Shown here: one piece after another, positions 45,428 to 54,799 of the stretch
How positions within the stretch are numbered: the first letter of the stretch is position 1
How the letters are laid out: every line of letters starts with the position of its first letter
Assembly (NCBI GenBank): GCA_000063525.1
Contig: CT978603.1
Location: forward strand, 491,105 to 555,104
Length of the DNA stretch: 64,000 bases
From: Synechococcus sp. RCC307
GTDB lineage: Bacteria; Cyanobacteriota; Cyanobacteriia; PCC-6307; Cyanobiaceae
Direction: 5' to 3'
Made by a program: the position numbers and the translations under genes
Notes under the pieces: model-generated
The model's input: only the letters and a program-made list of their open reading frames with translations
What the model was told of the DNA's origin: nothing
The model's database searches: none

Positions 45428-46461
45428 TGGGCTAGCTCCAGCAGTTGATGCACAAGCTCCTCCAGCGGAACACCACTCGCCTTCCAGAGCATGGGGTACA
45501 TGCTTTGGCTAGTGAAGCCGGGCAACGTATTGATTTCATTGATCAGCAGGTTGCCGCTGGCTTCCTCGTAAAAGAAATCCACACGGCTGAGGCCGCTAGC
45601 CCCCACCGCCTGCACCGCTTCGATCGCCAAGTGCTGGGCGCGGCTGCTGATGGCTTCGGGGAGATCGGCGGGAATCTGCGTGCTGCTGAGCCCTGAGGAG
45701 TACTTGGTTTCGTAGTCGTACCAATCGGCGTCAAAGCTCACCTCACCCAGCACCGAGGCTTTGAGGTGTTGGCCTCCCAGCACGGCGCACTCGAGCTCCC
45801 GCACCTGCAGACCCTTCTCCACGAGCAAGCGGCTGTCGTGGCTGGCGGCGAGATCCAATCCCGCTTGCAGTTCGCTGCGGTTGGTGGCTTTGCTGATCCC
45901 CACCGAAGAGCCCAGGTTGGCGGGCTTGATGAAGCAGGGATAGCCCAGTTGCGTCTCCAGCTCCTCAAGCAGTTGGCTGTTGCTGACCAGCTCGCTGGCC
46001 AGCACGGGCCGGTAGGGCCCTTGGGGCAGGCCAGCGGCCGAAAAAGCTGCCTTCATCGCCAGCTTGTCCATGCCCACGGCTGAACCCAGCACGCCAGAGC
46101 CCACAAAGGGGCGCTGCATCAGGCTGAATAGCCCCTGGATGGTGCCGTCTTCGCCATTGGGGCCGTGCAGCACCGGGTACCAGATCTCCACCTCCAGGCA
46201 GCCATCGGGAAAGCCACTGAAGCCCGGCCGGCTGCCATCGTCAGCGAGGGCCTGGCCGCTGCTGAGCACCTGGCGGGCCGTGGCATCACCCCACCAGCGG
46301 CCCTGGCGATCGATATAGACATGCTGAACGCGGTAACGCTCCTTGTTGGCACCGCTGGAGAGTCCTTCGGCCACGGTGGCGGCGGAGCGAATTGAGACGT
46401 CGTGCTCGCCGGAGGCGCCGCCAAAGATGAGCCCGACAACCTTGGATTGCTGGCTGCTCAA
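45424..46461 (-). CDS. ddl: D-alanine-D-alanine ligase
   Basis: 345 residues, ATP-grasp ligase: [19 protein letters not shown] at the N-terminus, [43 protein letters not shown] and the metal site [13 protein letters not shown]. It makes the D-Ala-D-Ala dipeptide for peptidoglycan. Eighteen bases downstream of miaB. Confidence 0.97.
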   Translation of the reverse strand: MSSQQSKVVGLIFGGASGEHDVSIRSAATVAEGLSSGANKERYRVQHVYIDRQGRWWGDATARQVLSSGQALADDGSRPGFSGFPDGCLEVEIWYPVLHGPNGEDGTIQGLFSLMQRPFVGSGVLGSAVGMDKLAMKAAFSAAGLPQGPYRPVLASELVSNSQLLEELETQLGYPCFIKPANLGSSVGISKATNRSELQAGLDLAASHDSRLLVEKGLQVRELECAVLGGQHLKASVLGEVSFDADWYDYETKYSSGLSSTQIPADLPEAISSRAQHLAIEAVQAVGASGLSRVDFFYEEASGNLLINEINTLPGFTSQSMYPMLWKASGVPLEELVHQLLELAQ

Positions 46462-46479
46462 GGCTCTAGAGCGGGGAGC

Positions 46480-47841
46480 TCAACGTACCAGCGCTGGCTG
46501 GGCTTGGGCAGACCCGCTGAGGGAAAACGCGCGCACCTGCTCAATGCGCACCGGCACCGTGTCGCCAACGCGGTGGCTCCCAGCTGGGAAGAAGGTGAGC
46601 CGGTTGGTGCGGGTGCGGCCCATCAACTGGGTGTTGTCTTTCGGGTTGATGCCTTCAGCCAACACCTCTTCAACCCGGCCCAAGTAACGCTGGCTGCAGG
46701 CTTTGGCTTTGCGCTCCACCAGGGCGTTGAGCTCCTTGAGGCGCTCCACCTTGACGTGCTCCTCCACCTGATCGGGCCAGTCGGCTGCCGGTGTGTTGGG
46801 CCTTGGCGAGTAGGCGGCGGTGTTGAGCAGGTCAAAGCCAATCTCATCCACCAGCTCCAAGGTGCGGCGGAACTGGGCATCGGTTTCGCCCGGGAAGCCC
46901 ACGATCGCGTCGGCACTGATGGCGGCATCGGGCATCAGCTTGCGGATCTGCTCGACGATGCGGCGGTAGCGGGCGGTGGTGTAGCCGCGCGCCATGGCTT
47001 TGAGCAGCTCGTCGTCGCCGCTTTGAAACGGCACATGGAAGTGCTCACAAACCTTCGGCAGCTCGGCGCAGGCCTCAATCAAGCGCTCGGTGAAGTAGCG
47101 GGGGTGGCTGGTGGCGAAGCGAATCCGCTCAATGCCCTTCACGTCGTGGACGTGGTGCAGCAAATCGGTGAGGGTGTTTTGGCGCCGGCCCTCCGGCGTG
47201 ATGCCCGGCAGATCCCGTCCGTAGGCATCAATGTTTTGGCCCAGCAGGGTGATTTCTTTGTAGCCGCTGGCCGCTAGCCCTTCCATCTCCAGGCGGATGG
47301 CTTGGGGCAGGCGTGATTGCTCTTGGCCGCGCACCGAGGGCACCACGCAGTAGGTGCAGCGCTCGTTGCAGCCATAGATCACGTTCACCCAGGCGCAGAG
47401 CGAGCTATCGCGCCGGGCTGTGGTGATGTCTTCCAGGATGTGATGGTCGTCGGTGGCCACCACCTGCTGGCCGGCTTCCACTTGGCTCAGCAGGGTGTCG
47501 AGCCGGTTGGCGTGTTGCGGGCCCATCACCAGATCCAGCTCGGGCACGCGGCGCAGCAGGGACTCCCCCTCCTGCTGCGCGACACAACCGGCCACCACCA
47601 AGGTCAACGCTGGGTTGTCGCGTTTGCGCCGGGCCTGACGACCCAGGTAGCTGTAAACCTTCTGCTCGGCGTTATCGCGAATCGTGCAGGTGTTGTAGAG
47701 CACCAGATCCGCCTGATCTTCGCCGCTGCCGGCGCAGTACCCCATGGACTCCAAAATGCCGGCCATCCGCTCGGAATCGGCCTTGTTCATCTGGCAGCCG
47801 AAGGTGGTGATCCAGTAGGTCCCTCGAGAGGAGTCGGCCAT
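46480..47841 (-). CDS. miaB: tRNA-2-methylthio-N6-dimethylallyladenosine synthase MiaB
   Basis: About 453 residues from ATG 47841 ([19 protein letters not shown]); the frame is open to 47940. The N-terminal domain has three cluster-binding Cys in FGCQMN, NTCTIRD and AGCVAQQ; the radical SAM motif is [12 protein letters not shown]; a TRAM domain lies at the C-terminus ([13 protein letters not shown]). It thiomethylates A37 of tRNAs reading UNN codons. Confidence 0.96.
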   Translation of the reverse strand: MADSSRGTYWITTFGCQMNKADSERMAGILESMGYCAGSGEDQADLVLYNTCTIRDNAEQKVYSYLGRQARRKRDNPALTLVVAGCVAQQEGESLLRRVPELDLVMGPQHANRLDTLLSQVEAGQQVVATDDHHILEDITTARRDSSLCAWVNVIYGCNERCTYCVVPSVRGQEQSRLPQAIRLEMEGLAASGYKEITLLGQNIDAYGRDLPGITPEGRRQNTLTDLLHHVHDVKGIERIRFATSHPRYFTERLIEACAELPKVCEHFHVPFQSGDDELLKAMARGYTTARYRRIVEQIRKLMPDAAISADAIVGFPGETDAQFRRTLELVDEIGFDLLNTAAYSPRPNTPAADWPDQVEEHVKVERLKELNALVERKAKACSQRYLGRVEEVLAEGINPKDNTQLMGRTRTNRLTFFPAGSHRVGDTVPVRIEQVRAFSLSGSAQAQPALVR

Positions 47842-47927
47842 GGGTGGATGAGGCTCAACCCAGTCTTGACCATGGCCGGTGAACTGACGTGGCAGGGTGA
47901 GACACGACGGTCTTGGGTTGGCTTGCG

Positions 47928-48968
47928 ATGCGCTGGTCACTGCGTCGTTTCACGCTGACCAAGCAGGTACCTCTCACCATCAGCCGCGGCACCACCGCTG
48001 CTGTGGAGCACCTGCTGTTGGAGCTTGAACACGGCGGCCTGATCGGCCGCGGCGAAACCGGTGGCTTTGACACCGGTCAGCGGGTTTTCAGCACCGCTCA
48101 GCTCGAGCAGGAGCTCACGGGCTGGTTACCGCAACTGGAGGCTGCTGGCTGGCAGGAGCCGGCCCATTGGCCGGCATTGCTGGCGCCGCTGAGTGCGCCC
48201 GCACGCTGCGCGGTGGATTTGGCCTTGCATGATCTCTGGGGGCAGCTGTTGGCCCAGCCGCTGTGGCGGCTTTGGGGCCTGGACCTGCGCGGCTGCCAGC
48301 CCACCAGCGTCACCCTCGGGCTGGCGCCTGTGGAGAAGGTGCTGGAACGCTTGAGCCGTTGGCGTCAGCAGCTGCCGGCCAGCCGGGTGAAATTGAAGTT
48401 GGGCAGCCCCGATGGCCTCAGCCATGACCAGGCTCTGGTGGAGGCCCTGTTGCCAGTGCTGGGCGGGGCTGAGTTGCAGGTGGATGCCAATGGCGGCTGG
48501 AGCCTGGAGGGCGCGCGCCAAATGCTGCCTTGGCTGGCGGAACGTGGGGTTGTGCTGGTGGAGCAGCCGTTAGCGGCCAGCGATGGCGATGAGCAGGGGT
48601 TTGCGGCCCTGCAGGGGGCGGCTCCGATTCCCTTGGTGGCCGATGAAAGCTGCTGGAACCTCGAGGATTTGTTGCGGCTGGCGCCCCACGTGCAGGGGGT
48701 CAACCTCAAGTTGCTCAAAACCGGTGGTTTGAGCGAGGCGCTGTTGATGGCGCAGCTGGCCTCGCGGTTGGGCCTGAAGTTGATGCTGGGCTGCTACTCC
48801 GATAGCGCCCTGCTCAATGGTGCTGCCGCCCAGCTGCTGCCCCTGGTGGAGTGGCCCGATCTCGATTCCCATCTCAACTTGGCTGATGACCCCTTCTCTG
48901 GCCCGCTGGCCCAGGGGGATCTGCTGCAGCCCAGTAGCGGGGCTGGTTTGGGGGTGCGGCCATGTTGA
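47928..48968 (+). CDS. dgcA: Enolase-superfamily epimerase/racemase (dipeptide epimerase- or DgcA-like)
   Basis: About 346 residues from ATG 47928. Catalytic set of the dipeptide epimerase branch: KLKLG (KxK, about 149-152), VDANGGWSL (Asp), LVEQPLA (Glu), ADESCW (Asp), and the second Lys in NLKLLKTGG. MenC lacks this KxxKTGG form. Because the next gene is a DUF1611/DgcN protein, a D-glutamate-linked role (N-acetyl-D-Glu racemase, DgcA) is the best guess; L-Ala-D/L-Glu epimerase in wall recycling is the main alternative. Confidence 0.78.
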   Translation: MRWSLRRFTLTKQVPLTISRGTTAAVEHLLLELEHGGLIGRGETGGFDTGQRVFSTAQLEQELTGWLPQLEAAGWQEPAHWPALLAPLSAPARCAVDLALHDLWGQLLAQPLWRLWGLDLRGCQPTSVTLGLAPVEKVLERLSRWRQQLPASRVKLKLGSPDGLSHDQALVEALLPVLGGAELQVDANGGWSLEGARQMLPWLAERGVVLVEQPLAASDGDEQGFAALQGAAPIPLVADESCWNLEDLLRLAPHVQGVNLKLLKTGGLSEALLMAQLASRLGLKLMLGCYSDSALLNGAAAQLLPLVEWPDLDSHLNLADDPFSGPLAQGDLLQPSSGAGLGVRPC

Positions 48969-50017
48969 GCCCCGATGCACCGGTGCTGCTGCTGCAGCAC
49001 GGCGGCCTCTTTGATCTGTCCGGCAAAACGGGCCTGGCGTTTTTGCGCTACCGCCAGGGCCCTGTGGTGGCTGTGTTGGATCCAGGCCATGCCGGCGCTG
49101 ATCTGCCCTTGCTCACCGGGATCCCTCGTCCGGTGCCGGTGGTGGGGTCGGTGGCTGAGGCCATGGTCTATGGCCCCCAGGTGGCGGTGGTGGGCTTGGC
49201 GCCTTCCGGTGGTGTGCTGCCAGAGCCGGTCCGCCAATCGGTGCTGGAGGCGTTGCGCAGCGGCTTGAGTGTGGCCAGTGGTTTGCACACCCAGCTCGCG
49301 GCTGATCCGGAGTTGCAGGCTGCGGTGCAACCGGGCTCCTGGATTTGGGATCTGCGGCAGGAGCCGGCTGGCCTTGGTGTGGCCGCGGCGCGGGCAGCGT
49401 CTTTGCCCTGCCGGCGGATCTTGGCCGTAGGCACCGACATGTCGGTTGGGAAGATGAGTGCAGCCCTGGAGCTCACCGCTGCTGCACGCCAGCGCGGACT
49501 GGATGCCCGCTTTGTTGGCACGGGTCAGGCCGGGATTTTGATTGCTGGCGGCGGCGTGCCGCTGGATGCGGTGCGGGTCGATTACGCCGCTGGCGCCGTT
49601 GAGCAGGCCGTGTTGCAGGTGGCTGAGGGGGCTGGTGAGGAGTCGATCGTCTTTGTGGAGGGCCAGGGCTCCTTTTGTCATCCAGGCTCCACCGCCACGT
49701 TGCCGTTAATGCGCGGCAGCCAGGCCAATAGTTTGCTGTTGGTGCACCGCGCCGGGCAGCGCAGCATCCGCAACTTGCCGGAGATCGCCTTGCCGCCGCT
49801 GCCAGAGCTGATCGCGGTGGTGGAGGCGTTGGCGCGCCTAGGGCGGCCGCCGGGGCTCGCGCCCGCGCGGGTGAAGGCGATTGCCCTGAACACAGCACAA
49901 CTGGATGACCGTCAGGCTGCAGCTGCCATCGAGCAAACAGCCCAAGACACGGGGTGTTGTTGCGCTGATCCTGTGCGTGGTGGAGCTGACCGTCTGCTGG
50001 AAGCGTTGCTCAGCTGA
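48962..50017 (+). CDS. dgcN: DUF1611 protein (DgcN-like acyltransferase)
   Basis: 351 residues. An N-terminal Rossmann-like domain (about 1-130) and a C-terminal P-loop-like domain with AVGTDMSVGKMSAALEL (about 158-174), FVGTGQAGILIAG and FVEGQGSFCHPGS. This is the DUF1611 family, whose marine member DgcN was reported as a D-glutamate N-acetyltransferase. It overlaps the epimerase gene by 7 bases, so the two are one unit. Substrate assignment is inference. Confidence 0.8.
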   Translation: MLSPDAPVLLLQHGGLFDLSGKTGLAFLRYRQGPVVAVLDPGHAGADLPLLTGIPRPVPVVGSVAEAMVYGPQVAVVGLAPSGGVLPEPVRQSVLEALRSGLSVASGLHTQLAADPELQAAVQPGSWIWDLRQEPAGLGVAAARAASLPCRRILAVGTDMSVGKMSAALELTAAARQRGLDARFVGTGQAGILIAGGGVPLDAVRVDYAAGAVEQAVLQVAEGAGEESIVFVEGQGSFCHPGSTATLPLMRGSQANSLLLVHRAGQRSIRNLPEIALPPLPELIAVVEALARLGRPPGLAPARVKAIALNTAQLDDRQAAAAIEQTAQDTGCCCADPVRGGADRLLEALLS

Positions 50018-50028
50018 CCACGGAGAAG

Positions 50029-50102
50029 GGCGAGCGAGGGGATTCGAACCCCCGAATAGCGGCGCCACAAGCCGCTGCCTTAACCACTTGGCGACGCCCG
50101 CC
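50029..50102 (-). tRNA. tRNA-His (anticodon GTG)
   Basis: On the minus strand: acceptor stem GCGGGCG/CGCTCGC with the extra G at -1 opposite C73, the tRNA-His hallmark. Anticodon stem GCGGC/GCCGC around loop TTGTGGC (anticodon GTG) and T arm GGTTCGAATCC. CCA not encoded. Confidence 0.97.
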
Positions 50103-50142
50103 GTGGAGACCAGAATCTACCAGCGGCCGGTTCTGCTCGAGC

Positions 50143-50529
50143 GTGCGTTTTTCCCTCCCTCTCGTGTTGCTGCCTGCAGCCGGTGCCTTGCTTTGGATCG
50201 GTAATCCTGGGCCTCAAGATTTCGCTGATTTTGCGGGCCGGGAGCTCAGCGAACGGGGCATTCAGGAGTTTTGCCGCGATGGGGTGTTGCCGTTGATGAT
50301 GAACCTGATGGTGGATAACTGCCCTCGCCTGTTTCGCGATCAACGCGAAGCCCTCGGTGATCTGGCCTTGCAGCTGAGCCAGCGGCGCAATTTTGGTTTC
50401 TTTAGCCTCTACAAAACAGAGGTTGGGGCATCGGGTTTGTTGGCTCAGTTGCCCTTGCCCCGCTATTCCCTCGAGACCCTCGCTGTGGCTGGACAATTCA
50501 TCGTGCTGCGCGCTGAGAGCGTGGATTGA
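50143..50529 (+). CDS. DUF4359 exported small protein
   Basis: 128 residues from GTG. A short signal or anchor (SLPLVLLPAAGALLWIG), then a domain with paired Cys (EFCRDG, DNCPRLF) and RNFGFFSLYKTEV near the middle, matching DUF4359, a cyanobacterial family of unknown function. Its stop overlaps the next start (TGATG). Confidence 0.78.
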   Translation: MRFSLPLVLLPAAGALLWIGNPGPQDFADFAGRELSERGIQEFCRDGVLPLMMNLMVDNCPRLFRDQREALGDLALQLSQRRNFGFFSLYKTEVGASGLLAQLPLPRYSLETLAVAGQFIVLRAESVD

Positions 50530-51869
50530 TGGGTCTTCGCGACCTCAGAGCTGAGCTGTCCCAGCTCGATGTGATTGATCAAGGGCCGCTGCTGCAGCAG
50601 CTCTCCCACGACCAATTCAGTTTTTCGCCTTCGTTGGTGCCGCGCCTGCAGCCCTGCTGCGCCGATCTGGTGGTGCGTGTTTCCAGCACCGCGGAGGTGG
50701 TGCAAGTGGCAGGTGCTTGTGCTCGCCATGGCGTGCCGCTCACCCCACGGGGGGCCGGCACCGGCAACTACGGCCAAGCCGTTCCTTTGGAAGGCGGCGT
50801 GGTTCTCGACACCTCGGCGATGCAGCAGGTGCGGCAGTTTGACCCGCTCAGCGGCGTGCTCACCGCAGAGCCGGGCTGCCGATTGCTCGAGCTCGATCGC
50901 TATCTGCAGCCCCAGGGTTGGGCCTTGCGTTTGGCCCCCAGCACCTGGCGCACCGCCAGCTTGGGGGGCTTCATCGCCGGCGGCTCCAGTGGGGTGGGCA
51001 GTGTGCGCTGGGGGCTCTTGCGCGATCCAGGCAATCTGCTGGGCCTGGAGGTGGTGACGGTTGAGCCGGAGCCGCGGGTGCTGCAACTCGATGCCGCTGC
51101 CGCCCGCGGGCTGAACCATGCCTATGGCAGCAACGGCATCTTCACGGCGATCACGGTGCCAACGGCGCCATGGCAGGACTGGCAAGAAGTGGCGCTGGTG
51201 GCAGAGAGCTCAGCGGCTGCCTTGGCCTTAGGGGAGCAACTCACGGCTGCGGCGCTGGAGATCGATGGCCTCTGTTTTTTGGAGCGGCGCTTGCTGGAGC
51301 GCATGCCCGCCCTGGGCAGCAGCCCTTGGCCAAGTGGTGATGCCCTGCTGCTGCTGGCGGCTCCGGCGGCATTGCCGCTGATTGAAACCATGGCCAGCGC
51401 TGCCGGCGCCGAGCTCTGCTGGCAGCGGCCGCAATGGCCCCCCCGCGGCTTGCTGCTGCGTGAGCTCTGCTGGAACCACACCACCTTGCAGGTGCGCGCC
51501 AATGCGCCGCAGTTCACCTATCAACTGGTGCTGTTGCCCGATCCAGTAGGGCCCTTCATCGAGGCCATCGCGGAGCGCTGGCCGGGCTGGGTGCATTGGC
51601 ATCTCGAGCGGGTTCGCCAAGGCGGACGGCTGCGCTGGGTGGGTTTGTTGCCCTTCCAATGGCGCGGAGAAGCAGCCCTCGCGGAGCTCAATGGGGCGCT
51701 GAAAGCAGCCGGAGGATTGGTCTTTAACGCCCACGCCATCACGGTGGAAGACGGCGGTTTGGGTGTGGTGGATGCCGATCAGGTGGCCGCCAAACGGGCC
51801 TATGACCCAGCCGGGCTCTGCAATCCAGGCAAGTTGCGGGGCTGGAGCTCAGGGGCAGTCGAGGCTTAG
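50529..51869 (+). CDS. FAD-binding oxidase (GlcD-like, FAD-PCMH family)
   Basis: About 446 residues from ATG 50529; a TTG at 50526 is also in frame. The PCMH-type FAD domain has PRGAGTGNYGQAVPLEGGVV, GVLTAEPGCRLLELD and LGGFIAGGSSGVGSVRWG. The C-terminus YDPAGLCNPGKL is typical of glycolate/lactate dehydrogenase-like flavoproteins. Substrate unknown; no GlcE/GlcF partner nearby. It overlaps the convergent pentapeptide gene by 21 bases. Confidence 0.88.
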   Translation: MGLRDLRAELSQLDVIDQGPLLQQLSHDQFSFSPSLVPRLQPCCADLVVRVSSTAEVVQVAGACARHGVPLTPRGAGTGNYGQAVPLEGGVVLDTSAMQQVRQFDPLSGVLTAEPGCRLLELDRYLQPQGWALRLAPSTWRTASLGGFIAGGSSGVGSVRWGLLRDPGNLLGLEVVTVEPEPRVLQLDAAAARGLNHAYGSNGIFTAITVPTAPWQDWQEVALVAESSAAALALGEQLTAAALEIDGLCFLERRLLERMPALGSSPWPSGDALLLLAAPAALPLIETMASAAGAELCWQRPQWPPRGLLLRELCWNHTTLQVRANAPQFTYQLVLLPDPVGPFIEAIAERWPGWVHWHLERVRQGGRLRWVGLLPFQWRGEAALAELNGALKAAGGLVFNAHAITVEDGGLGVVDADQVAAKRAYDPAGLCNPGKLRGWSSGAVEA

Positions 51870-52319
51870 GCGCGTTTCCCCTTTGGCTTTGCGGCAGAGG
51901 GTGATTTGATCATCGCGATCGAGCAGGGCGCCGGTGAAATCAGCACCCTCGATCTCGGCTTTGGCAAAGCTGCTGCCATTGGCCACCACGCCACTGAGGT
52001 TGGTGCCGCTGAGGTTGGTGCCGGTGAAATCAGCGCGGTCCATCAGTACATCGCTGAGATCGGCGCCGGCGAAGTTGGAGCCCGCAAAAGCCCCTTGGGT
52101 GAAGATCGCCCCGTGCAGCTTGGCGCCGCTGAAATCAGCATTGCGGACCACGGCACCGGCAAAGGAGCTGCCCTCGAGATCTTGGCCGCTGAAATCAGCG
52201 TCGCTTTGGTTGGTGAGGGTGTAGTCGGTTTTTTCCAGATAGCTGCCGCTGGCCATGGCCGGTTGCAGGGGCCACAGCAGGCTGAGGTTCAACAGCAGCA
52301 CAACAAGCAGGCGCAGCAT
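51849..52319 (-). CDS. Exported pentapeptide-repeat protein
   Basis: 156 residues. Signal peptide about 1-23 (LWPLQPAMA). About 15 A(D/N)LXX-type repeats (ADFSG, SNFAG, ADLSD, ADFTG, TNLSG) build a right-handed beta helix from about 38 to 132, then a Cys pair (TLCRK, LDCP) at the end. It resembles thylakoid-lumen or periplasmic pentapeptide proteins of cyanobacteria; function unknown. The start touches the folC stop. Confidence 0.88.
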   Translation of the reverse strand: MLRLLVVLLLNLSLLWPLQPAMASGSYLEKTDYTLTNQSDADFSGQDLEGSSFAGAVVRNADFSGAKLHGAIFTQGAFAGSNFAGADLSDVLMDRADFTGTNLSGTNLSGVVANGSSFAKAEIEGADFTGALLDRDDQITLCRKAKGETRLSLDCP

Positions 52320-53521
52320 CAGCCTTCGGCAGGGGGCTCCAGTGTGGGCCAGAGCTGGCCTAAGAGGTAGAGCGATCCGGCAATTACCGGTTCACAGGCC
52401 GCGGGCCAAAGCTGCTCGAGGGCCTGCTCAGCTGAGGGGCTGTCATGCACGCCGGGGATCGTCAGCTCAGCGGCTTGCCAGCTGCGGCAGCCTTCGATCG
52501 GCACCATCCAGGCGCGATCCCCTGGGGCCATCAGGGCGCGAACGATGGCGGGCCCATCTTTGTGGCGCTGAATGCCCAGCAGCCAATGGCGCGGTTGCCC
52601 CGGCGCCAGCTGGTTGAGTTCGCGGCGGAGTCCCTCAGCGGCTGGGGGGTTGTGGGCGCCATCAATGAGCACCGGCTGGCCGCGCCACTGGCGACGCTGC
52701 AGGCGGCCGCTCCACTGGGCCTGGGCCAAGCCTTGGGCCATGGCCTGAACACTGATTGGCCAGCCCTGGCGGGCCAGCTCTTGGGCCATGGCTAGGGCCA
52801 CAGCGGCATTGCTGCGCTGCCAACTGCCGGCCAAGCCCAGGGGAACCTCGGCGGCCAGCGGTTCCACCCAGTGCAGCTGGCAGCCCCGCTGCTGCGCCTG
52901 CTGCTCCAGCACCTCGGCCACGGAGTCTGGCTGCGGGGCGCTGAAAGCCACGGCCCCGGTGTGAAAGATGCCGGCTTTTTCGGTGGCGATCGCTTCGAGC
53001 GTGGAGCCCAGGTGTTCGCGGTGGTCCAGGCCGATGTTGGCGATGCCGAGCACCGGCCGGTTGGGGTGGCAGGTGGTGGCATCGAGGCGGCCGCCCAGGC
53101 CCACCTCCAGCACCGCTAGATCAACCTGGGCCGCGGCGAAATGATCCATCGCTGCCGCCGTGAGCAGTTCAAATGGGGTGAGTTGATGCTGTTGGCCCAG
53201 GGACTGCCAGCGCTGCAATAGCGAGCGCAACTGCTCGGCGGCAATCCACTGATTGCCAATGGCGATCCGCTCACACCAACTGATCAGATGCGGCGAGCGA
53301 TAGAGACCAGCCTTGAGCCCCGCGGCCTGCAAGATCGCCCCCAAGGCTGTGCAGATCGAGCCCTTGCCATTGGTGCCGGCCACTTGCACGGCAGGAAAGC
53401 GCTGCTCCGGGTGACCGCCAGCGGCCAGGGCCTGATGCAGGCGATCGAGACCTAGATCGATGCCGCGGCGGCTGAAGGGTTCGAGCAGATCGCCCAGCTC
53501 GACCGGATCGGGCAGCTGCAC
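52319..53521 (-). CDS. folC: Folylpolyglutamate/dihydrofolate synthase FolC
   Basis: 400 residues, Mur-ligase-like: P-loop VAGTNGKGSICTALGAILQ, SPHLISWCERI, DLAVLEVGLGGRLDATT, NIGLDHREHLG, and the C-terminal domain with IDGAHNPPA. It adds glutamates to folates. It ends at the pentapeptide gene and starts two bases after the argD stop. Confidence 0.95.
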   Translation of the reverse strand: MQLPDPVELGDLLEPFSRRGIDLGLDRLHQALAAGGHPEQRFPAVQVAGTNGKGSICTALGAILQAAGLKAGLYRSPHLISWCERIAIGNQWIAAEQLRSLLQRWQSLGQQHQLTPFELLTAAAMDHFAAAQVDLAVLEVGLGGRLDATTCHPNRPVLGIANIGLDHREHLGSTLEAIATEKAGIFHTGAVAFSAPQPDSVAEVLEQQAQQRGCQLHWVEPLAAEVPLGLAGSWQRSNAAVALAMAQELARQGWPISVQAMAQGLAQAQWSGRLQRRQWRGQPVLIDGAHNPPAAEGLRRELNQLAPGQPRHWLLGIQRHKDGPAIVRALMAPGDRAWMVPIEGCRSWQAAELTIPGVHDSPSAEQALEQLWPAACEPVIAGSLYLLGQLWPTLEPPAEG

Positions 53522-53522
53522 G

Positions 53523-54725
53523 TCAGGCCGCGAGTTTGCTGAGGGCCTGATCCAAGCGCTGCAGAGCCTGGTGGATTTGGCGGCGGTTGATCACCAGGGG
53601 GGGCACAAAGCGCACAACTTGGCTGCCAGCCGGCACCAGCAACAACCCCTCTGCCATGGCGGCCTTGACCAGATCGATGGCGCTGATGCTGTCATCACGC
53701 AGCAGCAGGCCGCGAATCAAGCCCCAGCCCCGTTCACCAGCCAGCAGCTGCGGCCATTGCTGCACCCGTTGTTGCAGGCCCTGCTGCAATTGCTCGCCCC
53801 GTTGCTGCACGTTCTCCAGCAGGCGTCGCTGCTGCAGTTCGCGGGCCACGGTGAGGGCAGCGCGGCAGGCCAGGGGGTTGCCGCCAAAGGTGCTGGCGTG
53901 ATCCCCCGGCTCGAAGACGGCGGCATGGTTTTTCACTGCCAGAGCGCCAATCGGGAAGCCACCGCCAAGGCCCTTGGCGGTGGTGAAGGCATCGGGCTCA
54001 ATGCCCAGCTGCTGGTAGCCCCAGAGGGTGCCGCTGCGGCCCATGCCCACCTGCACCTCATCACTGATCAACAGCAGTTGGCGCTCATCACAAAGCTGGC
54101 GCAAGCGACTGAAGAACGCACGGTCGCCCGGCAGGATTCCGCCTTCCCCTTGCAGCGGTTCCAGCAGCACCGCCACTGCGCGATCGCTGTGCTGCTGCAG
54201 CGCGGCCTCCAGGCTGGGGATGTCGTTGTAATCGAAGTAGGCAAAGCCCTCGGGCAGGGGCTCAAAACCGCGGTGGTATTTGGGCTGGCCGGTGGCGGTC
54301 ACCGCCGCCAGGGTGCGGCCATGAAAGCTGGAGCGGGCTGTGAGGATCAGCGGCTGGTTGATGCCGCGGCGGCTGTGGCCGTATTTGCGGGCCAACTTGA
54401 TGGCGGCCTCATTGGCCTCGGCACCGGAGTTGCAGAAAAAGACCTGATCGCAACAGCTGTTGCCTGCAATCCAGCTGGCTAGCTGCTCCTGCTCACCGAT
54501 GGCATAGAGGTTCGAGACGTGCTGCAGCTTGCGCAGCTGCTGGGTTAGAGCCCGGCGCAGGGCCCGGTCGCTATGGCCCAAGGTGCAGGTGGCAATGCCG
54601 GCAACGCAATCGAGGTAGCGGCGTCCTTGGCTGTCATGCACCCAAACCCCTTGGCCACGTTCCAACTTCACAGGGAAGCGGCCGTAGGTGGCCATCACAG
54701 CGGTAGATTGATCCTGCGGGGGCAT
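53523..54725 (-). CDS. argD: Acetylornithine aminotransferase ArgD
   Basis: 400 residues. Class III aminotransferase: FFCNSGAEANEAAIKLARKY, SSFHGRTLAAVTATGQ, LLISDEVQVGMGRSG (PLP-binding Asp) and TTAKGLGGGFPIGAL (Schiff-base Lys). It makes N-acetylornithine in arginine synthesis. ATG 54725 lies inside the acceptor stem of the divergent tRNA-Leu; the next ATG (54695, MATYGRFPVKLERG) would clear the tRNA. Confidence 0.95.
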   Translation of the reverse strand: MPPQDQSTAVMATYGRFPVKLERGQGVWVHDSQGRRYLDCVAGIATCTLGHSDRALRRALTQQLRKLQHVSNLYAIGEQEQLASWIAGNSCCDQVFFCNSGAEANEAAIKLARKYGHSRRGINQPLILTARSSFHGRTLAAVTATGQPKYHRGFEPLPEGFAYFDYNDIPSLEAALQQHSDRAVAVLLEPLQGEGGILPGDRAFFSRLRQLCDERQLLLISDEVQVGMGRSGTLWGYQQLGIEPDAFTTAKGLGGGFPIGALAVKNHAAVFEPGDHASTFGGNPLACRAALTVARELQQRRLLENVQQRGEQLQQGLQQRVQQWPQLLAGERGWGLIRGLLLRDDSISAIDLVKAAMAEGLLLVPAGSQVVRFVPPLVINRRQIHQALQRLDQALSKLAA

Positions 54726-54799
54726 GGCGGAATTGGTAGACGCAGCGCACTCAAAATGCGCCGGCTTCGGCTTTGTCGGTTCGAGTCCGACTGCCCCTA
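54718..54799 (+). tRNA. tRNA-Leu (anticodon CAA)
   Basis: Acceptor GGGGGCA/TGCCCCT, anticodon stem GCGCA/TGCGC around CTCAAAA (anticodon CAA, reads UUG), a variable arm with CGGCTTCGG, and GGTTCGAGTCC in the T arm. Its 5' end overlaps the argD start region and its 3' end the murA stop, both on the other strand. Confidence 0.96.

Noticed and set aside
47928-48968. o-Succinylbenzoate synthase (menC) as the name of the enolase-superfamily gene
   Set aside because: The KxK and NLKLLKTGG motifs and the DUF1611 neighbour fit dipeptide epimerase/DgcA better; menG elsewhere in the window is not in the same cluster.
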